Below are positions 1 through 10,097 of a DNA stretch of 64,000 bases, piece after piece. The position numbers were made by a program, and so were the translations under genes. This DNA is from Panax quinquefolius. Taxonomy: Eukaryota > Streptophyta > Magnoliopsida > Apiales > Araliaceae. Under the pieces are notes generated by a model. That model was not told the DNA's origin and ran no database searches. It saw only the letters and a list, made by a program, of their open reading frames with translations. The stretch lies in assembly GCA_020205615.1 (NCBI GenBank), contig CM035164.1, forward strand, positions 3,127,501 to 3,191,500. Direction: 5' to 3'. How positions within the stretch are numbered: position 1 is the stretch's first letter; every line of letters begins with the position of its first letter.

Positions 1-761
1 TCGAATTAAGTGATAATGAGTCTGTATCCCCAGGAGAAAGTGCTAAAGATGGAGCAAGCAGTGAAGAAGAAAAGTCTGAGGAAATACTTGTTGAAGAAGG
101 TTCGATAATGAAACTTCAAAGAAGGATTTTCTGTTGAAGATGCTGAAGAAGGTTCTGATAATGAAATGCAATGAGGAATTCCTCGATCAAAATAATCAAG
201 AAAGTTCAGATTCCGAGAGAGAGAGATTAAAGGAGATTCTCGTTCTCAGCACCTCAAGAAGCGCATTTAACAAGAAGATTATCCAGCCATCCCTCTCCCG
301 AAGATTTGGCAAAGTATCGTAGAGAAGTATCAAATGATCTAACAGATGCTCCACCGAAAAGATGGTTCTTCCAAAGGATGCCATGGCTCAAGGCCCACAA
401 TCAAAAAAAGATGGAAGCTCCTTCACCGGTGTTACAAGCGCTTCAAGCATAGAACCGGTGGCTCAAAACTTTCCAAGAGTAAAGAAGTTTGCTACCAAAC
501 TAATCAAAGACCAAATTTCACTTCAAGGTCTATCGACATGCTGAGAATCTCTATATCCCCTACGATCGTAGAGTGGATTCTAAAGGAAGAAGGAACATGA
601 CCAAGGAGCTAATCGTAGAGTCTGTTCACTTTACTACTGCTGATGCCCAAGTCCAAAACTAAAAGCCTTCTTATGATCAAGCACTACTATCAGACACTCC
701 ATCATCCTCTGCAAGCAATTGGTAATCCACGATTGTTCAGATTATCCAAACCTTTGAAAAT

Positions 762-1106
762 ATGTCCAAAGATGATGATCGTAGAGTCCAATCCATTGCT
801 CAACCTGAAGCTGCCAATCAAGAGGATCAAACTGCTTTGGAGCAGGAACTACTGAAGAGCTCTGATGATCTAAACAAGAAGATATATATGCTCACTGAAG
901 AATCACAGAAGCAGACAGCAGCAGGAGATGATTCTTTCCAGCACAAGCTTCAAGCTATCTTGGCTGATGTATCTCTCAAACTCCAAGAGAGAGATAACAT
1001 CTATCAGAAGGCCATCCAAGATCAGAAGGCACTAGCTCTACAAGTTCAGGAGGCCAATGCAAAGCAGATCAAAGCCCTCTCTGAAAAGATTGACGATCTG
1101 AAATAG
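762..1106 (+). pseudogene. Coiled-coil ORF fragment of the Sirevirus-like element
   Basis: A 114-codon open frame rich in Gln, Lys, Glu and Leu with heptad-like spacing and no membrane segment or catalytic motif. It ends at a TAG, and coding-like sequence continues after it (DNA about 1107-1230 reads on with further Gln/Leu/Met-rich codons), so the present ORF is probably a broken piece of a longer coiled-coil protein. Its place, after where pol should be and before the polypurine tracts, is where Sireviruses have their additional, envelope-like or unknown ORF. No similarity beyond coiled coil can be claimed from reading alone. Confidence 0.45.
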
Positions 1107-1228
1107 TCCTTCTCTGTACAACTTGAGCTCGGCCAATAAGAACTAAAGTTTGAAGTTGCAAACTCCTCCTACCTGATGGAGCAGCTTATGTCCAACATGG
1201 ATCAACTCTCTCAAATGATTGATGACAA

Positions 1229-1724
1229 AAAGGGGGAGAAAAAGAGGCAAAGAAAGAAGAGGAGCAAAAGGCACTCGGAGAAGAGCAGAGGGTTAAGGGA
1301 GAAGAAGCCAAAGAAGAAGAAAGTAGCAGATAGATAAAGAATCATCATCCGAGGGGGAGCCCAAGATGATGATACCAAAATCATGTAAGTCAAGGGGAGC
1401 CAGATCGATCGAAGGTGATGAAGGGAGCCAAGCAAAGATGAAGGTCATCACCTGAGGGGGAGCAAGAGCAAGAAGCAGAAACAGATGAGTAGCTAATCAA
1501 CAAGCATCCTGGAAACACACATGGAGCCAAGGAGGTACATCTCTAATCTGTTAGGAATGTTCTGGATCTAGGATGTAGAATGTCTTAATGTATAAATTGC
1601 CATATCAATATAAACGACATTTATGATTAACTGTTTTAGAAATACAGCTGCTCACTGTATATAAGATTCATTCATAACATGCATATGCACTTATTGTTTT
1701 TGTCATAATCAAATAGGGGGAGAT
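1229..1724 (+). promoter_or_regulatory. Serial polypurine tracts before the 3' LTR
   Basis: GGGGGAG-type purine runs occur at about 1231-1238, 1352-1360, 1393-1399, 1455-1462 and 1715-1722. The last is followed within two bases by the LTR start and is the likely plus-strand primer; the others look like extra copies. Multiple polypurine tracts are a reported Sirevirus trait. Confidence 0.55.
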
Positions 1725-1775
1725 TGTCAGGAATAAGCATGTGAATGCTATTCCTATTTATATATGATTTGATTA

Positions 1776-1776
<1 letters not shown>

Positions 1777-1809
<33 letters not shown>
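1777..1809. repeat. (AT)n microsatellite in LTR
   Basis: About 15 uninterrupted AT dinucleotides near the start of the Sirevirus-like LTR. Confidence 0.9.
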
Positions 1810-1812
<3 letters not shown>

Positions 1813-2066
1813 TGAATAATATGCAAGTATGCTTGCATTAAGAAAAGTTGTAAAGTCCTGTGATAGACAATAGAAATATATGTATAAGGACTTAGAATGA
1901 ATTGATCAAATATGTTAGGTTGATCCTATATAAAGCAAAACAGCTTTGTAAAGTCCTTAAAAAGAAATGATGTACAAGGACTATAAATATAGAAAGATCA
2001 AGCTTGTTAGGTTGATCTTATGATGTAATAGATAAAGCTAGTCTGATATCGCTTTAGTAATCGCAC

Positions 2067-2575
2067 TAGAAGTCGTAGTCTGCCAAAGAGTCAAGGTTAA
2101 CTCTGGAGCTATCGAGGCGTAATAGAGTATGCAAGATAGTAGATCTCGGAGTTCATAGACCGCCAGGGAAACGAAGAAGGATCGTAGTGTATCGAGAAGA
2201 GCTTCCTCGGATCGTAGTGTCTTTGAGGAAGTCATGTTCGTAATCGTAGAGACAAATACCTCGCCACGAAATGACCGGCCATCTGTCAAGCTAAGATGAA
2301 ACGTAGACTACACTCGTAGTCGTAGAGTCTCATCGATGCCGGGCCAAGTCAAGGATCGTAGATCACACTCGAAGTTCGTAGAGTCTATTGATTATATGCG
2401 CAGATCGTAGTCGAAAGCAAGATTAGATGAAGACAACAGGCACATGGCAGAAATCGTAGAGTGTCAATATCTGATCTCAAGATCGTAGTGTTCTGCACAA
2501 ACCAAGTCAATCGTAGAGAAGCGTAACTATGACTCCAATATAAGTACTCACAATGCTAAGTCGAATCGTAGAGCG
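2067..2575 (+). repeat. Cluster of TCGTAG motifs in the LTR
   Basis: The hexamer TCGTAG recurs roughly a dozen times in 0.5 kb, mostly as ATCGTAGTGT or ATCGTAGAGT, with irregular spacing. Further copies lie at about 564, 613, 779, 2875, 3185 and 4461, and reverse copies at about 3234 and 3689. At 559-571 two copies face each other as a palindrome (CTACGATCGTAG). By chance fewer than one copy per strand is expected in the LTR. Confidence 0.75.
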
Positions 2576-3831
2576 TATACTTTCTTCAACGAAATGAGCA
2601 CTCCCAAAATATCCAAAGATATGAAGCCTCCGTCGTCAAATCGCAAAGATGCAATCCACAGTAAGGGAACCAGAGAGCACTCAATGAATGGCATGCAGGC
2701 TAGCAAAAGAACTAAACACCAATCCAATCAGCATCAAGATTGAGTTAAAAGGTCATTCGTGATGAAGTCTTCCACAAGATTATTTAAAGAAGACTTCAGC
2801 AACTGACTAAGGAAAAGTCAGCTAATGCAGTTGCTGTCAAAAGAACAGATGACAACGATCTTAGAAGCAACCAGGATCGTAGTGTTTGTCAGACAAAGAA
2901 AGAACTGATGGAAGGTGAACCGAGATACTGGTCAGCTTCTGAAGAGCAAGGCTAAAGTGATTAAGTGCAGGGTCAGTTCATTGATGATAAGTGAGCGGAA
3001 GATCACTAGGAGAAAGCAAGCTGGACACGCCACAAATCTAAAGTGTCTTGATATTCAGAAGGGGGCCAGAGCAAGGAATTAGGCCATCAGTATCTGAGAA
3101 CAGTCGAAGCAAATGTAAGTATCAAGCACTTGACAATACAAAGAAGAGGTGTTCTTCAGTGAAGATCCAAGCAACACTCTTCAGGATCGTAGTGTTAGCT
3201 CTACTAGTCAACGAGCAACACTCAACAAGACACTACGATCAGGTCCTTGAAGACGTGCATCAGAATAGTAGAGTCCGAATAATTGAAGGTTGAAGCATTG
3301 GCAAAGGTTCAATCTGAAGGGTAATATTCGGGCAAGTGCCTATTGAGAGCATCGATGCAATAGGACAACCTCTGATCGAGGAATCAGAAAGAGGTGATAA
3401 AGTCTTTGACCTGCCCAAGACATTAAAGTTATACATCTGACAGGGTAGGTGAAACAGTAGACTGCAGCGTCAGAAAAAGTATGACAAGTCACATCATACA
3501 GTATACATCAAGCAACTTGAGATCTGTGAAGATATTTGAATAGCCTTCAACGGTTACTTTTCAACGGAAGGATTGGGAAGAAGTATAAATAAGAAAGAGC
3601 TTCAAAGATCAAAGGTTGCTGGAGTTGCCGAGTTTGGAGAGAAGGTGGACTGATCCAATCGAGTGATAGTGAGTCCGAAGGCTCACTCTACGATCCACCA
3701 AGAACACTCAGAAGTCAGATCAAGCAAGAAGTAGAAGTGTGAGTTCTACTATGTAGAAGTGAGAGTTCTACTACATGAAGAGTGTTCTGAACTGCCGAGA
3801 GAAAGAAGATCATCATGTCATCTGGATGTCC

Positions 3832-4020
3832 ATCATGGGAAGACTCTAAGTACAATAGAGAAGAGCCTACAGTCATCTTAGCAAGTCCATCATGAGAAGG
3901 CATCGAGTAGCAAGAAGGGAGATCACAAAAGCCATCCTGGTGACAAGCATGAGAAAGCTTCTAAGTACCTAACAGAAGAGCTTACAGTCATCTTAGAAGC
4001 CTCTCATGTGCAGCCATCAA
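3832..4020 (+). repeat. Imperfect duplication of about 75 bp in the LTR
   Basis: A segment containing CTAAGTAC, AGAAGAGC and TACAGTCATCTTAG begins near 3832 and recurs near 3945. The block follows short repeated GTTCTACTA segments at about 3743-3772. Confidence 0.6.
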
Positions 4021-4220
4021 GTACTAAGGAGAATGATCTTCAAGGCAGTTCATGAAAGGGTCATCCAGAGTAGTTGAGCAACCTAAGAAGTTGAGCATCA
4101 TGCAACACTCAACTGCTCTTTAAGGATGATCAAGCCAAGCTGCTAAGGATAGAAGATGTTCAGAGCATAAAGACATCTTAGCAGCTTAGCACTGACTCCA
4201 ACAACAACAAACAAATAACT

Positions 4221-4345
4221 CAACGAAGCCAGGGCCTGAGGGGTCCTTGTCCAGAGGGACTAAACGAAGCAGGGCCAAGAGGTTCCTTATCCGGAGGGAC
4301 TAAACAAAGCAGGGCCAAAGGGTCCTTGTCCAAAGGGACTAAATG
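4221..4345 (+). repeat. Three tandem units of about 45 bp in the LTR
   Basis: Three near-copies, each with AAGCAGGGCC or a variant, a GGTCCTTGTCC or variant and a closing GAGGGACTAAA. They are followed at about 4361-4455 by two copies of a 60-bp unit whose arms (GTTCCTAGGGAAC; AAGGC...GCCTT) can fold into hairpins. Confidence 0.7.
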
Positions 4346-4858
4346 AAGTTCCAAGCCTGTTCGATTTGAAGAGTTCCTAGGGAACTAGAGGAGTCCCAAG
4401 GCTACTGGCCTTGAAGAGTTCTTAGTGAACTGAAGTCCCAAGGCTGATGGCCTTGAAGGAATCGTAGAGATTCGTGGTCTTTGCCTTTCCTTGTGGAAAT
4501 TCTCGCTAGTTGAAAGCGGAAAGAGTGGATTAGGAGCTTGAGTCTCCTCGAACCACTTAAAACCCTTGTGTTTTTATATTATGTCATTTACATTATGTCT
4601 ATAATCGCTATAATCGCTATATATGTTCTAATTGCTTACTAAACTAAACTAACCCAACGAACAATGTATGTATGATTATGAATATATCAATGAAGGGAAT
4701 CTTTTACTTATTCATTGTGGTTGAAAAAGATTCTTATGTTTGTCATATACTTAAATATGAACAATACAACATTAACCAGAAAAGAATTTGAAATAAAAAG
4801 GATCTATTCAACCCCCCCCCCCCCCTTCTAGATCTATTGTGCCCTCTGGGAACTAACA

Positions 4859-5379
4859 ACGTGTTTTAATTGCGGAAAAGAAGGTCACCTAGCTCGATTT
4901 TATCATATGGTGAAGTAAAGTCCGGCTGGGATAATGATGCCAAAGGATGTCCCAGACAAGCTAAAGCCGATAGTTTAAGAGAGAGCGTTTTTTTTTCGTG
5001 ACAAGGAACCTGAATAAAATTATCACAGGTATGTTAGTCATAAACTCTTGTGAAGTTTATACCGTGTTAGATACCGGTTCTACTTACTCTTTTATTTCAC
5101 CTAGTTGTGTTCAATGTTTGAAGTTAACTCCGGAGAAGTTAGACTTTGATATATCTGTTTAAACTCAGTTGGGAGAAACCTTCGTTACCTCCACTATTTA
5201 TAAATCTTGTTCAAATCAACACTTTCACGTTACGTGTCGATCTTGTCTCTTTGAAAATACTTGCCTTTGATGCGATTTTAGGAATCGATTGGTTAACTAC
5301 TCATCATGCTTTTCGTAAGGTTGTTAGCTTTCATATTCCTAACCAAACTTTATGCGAATCCAAACAACCAAACCACTAA
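4859..5379 (+). pseudogene. Gypsy gag zinc knuckle and protease remnant
   Basis: Directly after the Sirevirus-like LTR the frame reads a CCHC-type knuckle CFNCGKEGHLARF (the last Cys is replaced by Phe). A retropepsin segment follows with the active-site motif LDTGSTYSFIS (about 5068-5100) and, after a stop near 5161, the downstream strand DAILGIDWLTTHHA (about 5269-5310). Several stops and shifts make it non-coding. It is the closest relative in the window of the gag-pol at 39.0-39.6 kb. The 5' part of this element must lie to the left, beyond the inserted copia. Confidence 0.75.
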
Positions 5380-5708
5380 AAGTCAATCATTGTCATATCA
5401 AGCCATAAGTAAAGAGCCTCGGTCCTTTCGTTGTTGACTTTCTTATGTGGAATGCACCAAAGCCAGACTTTCTGGAGGCGATGTCGTGAATGACGATGGC
5501 AAGTTGATAGGTATCAATGTGACGTAGTATCCAAGTCTTGGATGAGGGTCACAGTTTTGAATGATATTTCTATTGTTAATAAATTTTCTAACGTATTCTT
5601 GAAGACTTCTTAGCCTACCCCTAGAGCGTGAAATCGAATTTTGTATTAACCCCAGTACAAAACCCATTTCTTAAACCCTCAAATATTTTTACTTAAAACG
5701 AACGTAAC
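5380..5708 (+). other. Degenerate gypsy pol with most of reverse transcriptase missing
   Basis: Short coding-like traces (a segment like the protease/RT linker near 5560-5665 ending in a Thr/Lys-Pro motif) but no RT catalytic motif. Compared with the copy at 39.6-40.9 kb, about 1.2 kb including the RT core is absent here, so an internal deletion is inferred. Confidence 0.5.
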
Positions 5709-6005
5709 ATGCGCCAAAGACGTTGGCTCGAGCTGTTGAAGATTACGATCGTACCATTCAATATCATCATAGGAAAAATGAACATGGTAGCTAATGCGTT
5801 GAGTAGAAGATCGTATGCGGTTACAAGTGCGAATATACGAACCCACGTGAAGATAACGAATATACGAGTAGAATCGACTTTAATCGATAAAGTTAAAGCC
5901 GCTCAAGCTACACACCCGGAGCTGATGAATGTGAAGAAGAAGGTTCAAGAGGGCGTTATTCTAGAAGCAAGAATCAACGAAGAGAGGAAATCTCAACCCT
6001 CGATT
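5709..6005 (+). pseudogene. Gypsy RNase H / integrase fragment
   Basis: The 99-codon frame begins [11 protein letters not shown] and continues with a variant of the ...[13 protein letters not shown] segment that ends the RNase H domain, then the linker [16 protein letters not shown]. It lines up with residues in the integrase-bearing ORF at 40.9-41.2 kb. After about 5990 the frame jumps straight to the chromodomain region, so the integrase core (zinc finger and DDE) has been deleted. Confidence 0.8.
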
Positions 6006-6007
6006 TA

Positions 6008-6336
6008 ATTGGCCCATTTAAAATCCTCGATGAAGTAGGAACTGTGGCCTATAGACTCGTTTTACCGCCAAGTATGTCGCGTGTTCATAAAGTTTTTAAC
6101 GTATCGATGTTACGTAAATATGTGGACGTCCCGAACCACATTATTAATTTAGAACCGGATGAGATAACAGAAGATTTAACGTATAAAGAGATACGTGTTA
6201 ACATCTTGGATAAGAAGGATCATATTCGACGCACAAAGGTTATACCTCAAGAGTTAGAATTTGAAGTGAAGTCAAGGTATCCTCACCTCTTCGATATACT
6301 AGGTACGTACGTAAATTTCGAGGGCGAAATTTCATA
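6008..6336 (+). pseudogene. Gypsy integrase C-terminus and chromodomain-like tail
   Basis: Reads [16 protein letters not shown] and [19 protein letters not shown], the SH3-like GPF/Y module at the end of chromoviral integrases, then a shortened tail ending in [21 protein letters not shown] before a stop. The WRN...EEATWE core of the chromodomain, partly present at 42.4-42.6 kb, is missing here, so the chromodomain is truncated. The stop is followed within 10 bases by the polypurine tract. Confidence 0.75.
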
Positions 6337-6348
6337 AGGAGGGGAGAT
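6334..6348 (+). promoter_or_regulatory. Polypurine tract of gypsy element
   Basis: AAGGAGGGGAGA directly before the LTR start TGTGAG; the same tract is found at 42615-42626 in the complete element. Confidence 0.8.
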
Positions 6349-7238
6349 TGTGAGACCCCAGATTTTATGAATAAAGATTTAATTTTCTCAAAATATTTTT
6401 TTTAATATTATGGTGTGGATTTGAGATAATGTTATAGTTGTGGGTAGTATTTATAAATTTTGAAAAGTATGCAAGTTGTTGTATAATATTCGATTGGTTT
6501 GGGGAATATTCTTTTTCGTCGAAGAATATCCGTATTTACTTTAGTACAATCATTAGTGGACCCCACAACGGAATTATTATTTGATGAGAAAAACAACAAA
6601 AATATTTTTATGAGAATAACGACGAAAGTTTTACCGTTAATCTTCGTTGAACTACTAAGGTAGTAAAAGAATACGATGTCTGGCGTGGTTGCATAGTAGC
6701 ACACGGTATTGATTATTGATGCTTATGTGATAAGTCACTCGCTTTTATTTTATTGGTATTATTAATGTAATAAAATGTAAAAGCTTTTTATATAAAAATG
6801 TAATACTTTTATAAAGTTATTCGATTTATTAGGCTAATAGTAAAATCTTTTTATATAAAATGTAATACTTTTATAAAATTATCTGCTTTATTAGACAATA
6901 ATTAGAATATATTATATTTTATTATGCATAGTGTTTACATAGTATTTGCATAGTAAAATCTTTTATAAAGTTATTCGTTTTATTAGATTATAAATAGAAT
7001 ATATTATATTTTATTTAAAAGATTTTGCTTTAAATATGGACCGTCGATTAAAGTAAATCAATCTGGACCATTCACATGAGTTAGTTACTATGCGATTCAT
7101 TTTTCTATAAATAGAAGCTCATTCCTTCATTATTTCTTACTTAATTCAATTTGAAACTCTAGAGAGATAAACTATAGAGAAAGAAGAAAAGTATTATGCT
7201 ACTTCACTACTCATATATCCAAAGATTTTCTTCTTAAG

Positions 7239-8607
7239 GTAGGGGATATTATTTGTTGTGCACTCGTAATGCGGTATTCTTTCTTTCTTATTCATGAAGA
7301 GAACTTCATTATTCCATTCTTTATTATTCTGTTGGAATAACTTTTGTAATCTGCCGGATACCCTATACATGGTGAAATTCTTCCATTATTCCATTCTTTA
7401 TTATTCGCATTGGAATATCCTGTTTTGTGCGCTTTTACGCCTGACTGGTTCCATTCTTTATTATTACATTGAATATCCTGTTTGTGCGTTTTACGCCGGA
7501 CCTGGTTCCGTTATTTATTATTCTATTGGAATATCCCGTCAGCGTGACACGTATTAAATCGATTTGATTCCTTATTTAGTATTCTCGTTGGAATAACTCA
7601 TCTATGCGAAATACCGCATGCACGGTGATTTCATTGTTATTCCATTCTTTATTATTCTATTGAACATCCCGCTTGCGTAATTTCACCGACCCGGTTCCGT
7701 TATTATTATTCTGTTGGAATAACTTTTGCTTATCGCAATCACCGCATGCATGGTGATTTCTTTTATTATTGTATTCTTTATTATACTCAGTTGGTTAAAG
7801 TTTTGACTTCTATACTCCATGAAATTAGTGGAATATACTTGATATTTGCGTTTCATCCAGTATCTTTTCATGGAAATATTCTTCTGAGCATTCTTGAATT
7901 TTTACTCCACAAAGCAGTATCATGTTGACAATTTGGACATTATTGGTTCCTGGATAAATTAATTCTTGAACTTGTTTTATTGAATTCTTATATTATTGTC
8001 ATCATCCTCATGTTTATATTATGTTAAAAGTCATCTGTGGCCTGTAGTGCATAGATGGACTTGGTATGATTATGACCAGGGATTATGCGGTGTAATCATG
8101 ACCGTAATGTTATAAATGATGTGGGAAAAAAAGTTCTCAATGGGCCGTAGTGCATTGATGGACAGTTTTTGGTATGATTATGGCTATGGATTCTCTTCGG
8201 CCAAGGGTGCAAAGAAGAATTGTTTTATGGCATGATCAGGACCGTTGATGAAAACACGATTATCTTTAGCCCGTAGTTAATGGATAATTCGTGGTCGTGA
8301 TACTAAAGAATATCCTTGGCCTGTAGTGCAGGGATGATTTGATGATGTGGATTATTTATTGAGCTGAGTCTCAGCGATAAAAGTCATGAAAAACCTTTTA
8401 AATCATAGAAGATAGTAGATTTTATTCTCTACTTGACTCTTCTAATGGATTGCTTGTTCCAGCTACCGCAGCTAAACTTGATGTTTGTTATATTGTATCG
8501 CTTTAACACATTTTTTAAGGCTAATGATAATTTATTCGCATTATCTTAGTCATAATATTTCTTCTTGGGCTAGTTGAGCTCACCCTTTCTTTCACCGTTC
8601 TCTTCAG
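7239..8607 (+). other. Putative leader intron inside the LTR
   Basis: Donor-like TTAAG/GTAGGGG at 7238-7245 and acceptor-like TTCTCTTCAG ending at 8607 after a pyrimidine-rich stretch. The same pair occupies the same place in five other LTRs of the lineage (see 34308-35125). Inferred from sequence only. Confidence 0.4.
7286..7795 (+). repeat. Minisatellite array in gypsy LTR, about eight units of 57-75 bp
   Basis: Each unit has TTCCATTCTTTATTATTC or a variant, then a TTGGAATA box and a variable GC-richer spacer (ACGCC, GCGGTAT or CCGCATGCATGG). Units start near 7309, 7383, 7449, 7506, 7571, 7636, 7693 and 7760. The inverted solo LTR at 35451-37858 has an equivalent array at about 36440-36960. 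The array lies inside the putative leader intron. Confidence 0.75.
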
Positions 8608-8869
8608 AAATGAGAATATAGGCTTGGGACGAGTCGGGGAATGGAGTGATGGACGGATGATAGTATTAGTAGTCCTCACTATTCTCGTTAAATAGTGTGA
8701 CAATAAATGTAATGAGGACTTATTACGAGAGTGGATATTGTCTAAAAGACATGATTTGTATTAAAACTCACGACTCTCTCTTGTGTATATTAAAGATTAT
8801 ATTTGTATTCTGTACCATGTATTTGGCGACTCAGAATAGGTGATGTATACCTATTTTGGGGGCGTCACA

Positions 8870-9660
8870 CATTTCATATATATACATCACATTCTCATGG
8901 CATAATATAGCTCAACTAACAGTTATCGAATTCATATAACAAATAGGAACTGAAAGACTTGCCTGATTCGTAGTTTATCAACTACGACTTAACTACTTAA
9001 AGCTTATCTGCACTGCGTGTATTCCTACACAGTTATATAATCATGGATTCATATCCATCAATCATACATTTCATATGCTTTTAATATAATAATAAATATT
9101 ACATCGTTTCCTAACTAGGTTTGTAAAACCTTCCCTTCGCTTTCTTAGTAAACTCTTAGAATAACTATGTATACCTAAGCCACACATGTTCAATATCAGC
9201 ATTCATAAATCTTTATCACACACTTGACTTGCTATGTGTTCGACACATATTTAAAGTTTATATATGTGTGATCTACATCGTCCTTACATTTTGCAAACTT
9301 TAATAAATTTAACAACTCTGTGTTTTATATAACCATTACATGCTCATATGCTTAAAACATCATCTATGTCAAGTATTATAACTTTAGATATTCATACACA
9401 CATGTTTTAAGGTTCTGGTTACCATTAAAATGGCGTTTAAAGATCGCTGCTAAGACATTCTTATTTGCAAGGCCCCCCCAGCGCCGACTAAAGTTGGATA
9501 TTTATTTTCTGGTTTCATCTGTGTCCTTAGCATACATGACTGTTAACACATAACTAACACACATGTTAAGAGGTCTTAGCCCAAGTTGGGTGTCTCTTGT
9601 ATTTACCTTAAGTTGTTTTCACACTTTAAAGACTTACTTGAAATTTTCCAACAAGGCTAA
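8870..9660. other. Unassigned AT-rich sequence, perhaps an old LTR fragment
   Basis: No ORF of note. Segments such as AGACTTGCCTGATTCGTAG resemble part of the LTR at 53.4 kb (AGAACTTGCCTCGTGCGTAG), so this may be a decayed LTR piece of that second gypsy family. The case is weak. Confidence 0.25.
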
Positions 9661-10097
9661 TGTTACGCCCCCAAAATAGGTCCACACAACCCATCTTGAG
9701 TCGCCAGATATCACACTACAGAAATCAAATACAAACTTCATTTATACAACTGTTGAACTGTCGTGCAGAGTACGACAACACATAAGTTGTGAGTTTTAAT
9801 ACAAATATATGTAACTCTCATGATGTCTCGACCACAACACCTTACAATGGTACTTTACATAAAAGTACAGTCAATAACTGTTTTAGAAATTAAAATATTT
9901 GGAAAATGCTCAAGGAAACCTTCGTACATGGGAGGCCATGCATCTAAGTTATGATAGATATCATATGACTCAAGAATTATCCTTGGTTGACCCAATAGAC
10001 CCCAAAGAAAAATGAGAAGATTATTATCATGTTCTTTCCAATGGTGAGTCTTCTCTTGACATATATTTATCTCCATTATCTCCAATTGAGAATTATA
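9661..10097 (-). repeat. Inverted gypsy LTR, first part (split by copia insertion)
   Basis: Starts TGTTACGCCCCCAAAATAGG, the reverse complement of the LTR end used by this lineage, followed by a block that corresponds to the TTGGCGACTC end region. It breaks at 10097 where a minus-strand copia begins, and resumes after the duplicated TTATA at 19389. Confidence 0.75.

Larger units (their letters stand above)
1..4858 (+). mobile_element. 3' part of a Ty1/copia element, Sirevirus-like, with 3' LTR
   Basis: The window opens inside an element read on the plus strand. Upstream of the LTR lies degenerate coding sequence with a coiled-coil ORF and at least five purine tracts of the GGGGGAG type; the last one directly precedes a 3.1-kb LTR starting TGTCAGG at 1725 and ending CTAACA at 4858. 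From family knowledge, Sireviruses carry an extra ORF after pol and multiple polypurine tracts before the 3' LTR, which fits; no pol domain is visible here, so the assignment is an inference. To the right, sequence changes abruptly to a gypsy gag zinc knuckle, so this element appears inserted in that gypsy copy. The left half and any target duplication lie outside the window. Confidence 0.6.
1725..4858 (+). repeat. 3' LTR of the Sirevirus-like element (3134 bp)
   Basis: Starts TGTCAGG immediately after a purine tract and ends ACTAACA, giving TG...CA termini. A long C run at about 4811-4826 close to the end, followed by TTCTAGATC, is the usual tail of many plant copia LTRs. The LTR holds an (AT)n tract, a cluster of TCGTAG motifs and three sets of tandem repeats (listed separately). 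The ORFs inside are short and unrelated to known proteins. Confidence 0.65.
6349..8869 (+). repeat. 3' LTR of gypsy (Del/Tekay-like) element, 2521 bp
   Basis: Begins TGTGAGACCCC and ends GGGGGCGTCACA, the termini shared by the LTRs of this lineage in the window. A TATA box (CTATAAATAG) is at 7105-7114. A tandem array follows at 7286-7795, then a run of hairpins (8032-8335) and the conserved block with GGGCTAGTTGAGCTCACCC at about 8567-8585. The U3 part is AT-rich with repeated CTTTTATA segments at 6780-7020. The 5' LTR is outside the window. Confidence 0.85.

Noticed and set aside
4811..4826. Run of about 15 C as a possible quadruplex or regulatory site
   Set aside because: C runs near the end are a common trait of copia LTRs, and its length may be inflated by slippage.
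7286..7795. Regular repeats and spacers like a CRISPR array
   Set aside because: Repeats are imperfect, AT-rich and 57-75 bp apart in a plant LTR with no cas genes; it is a minisatellite.
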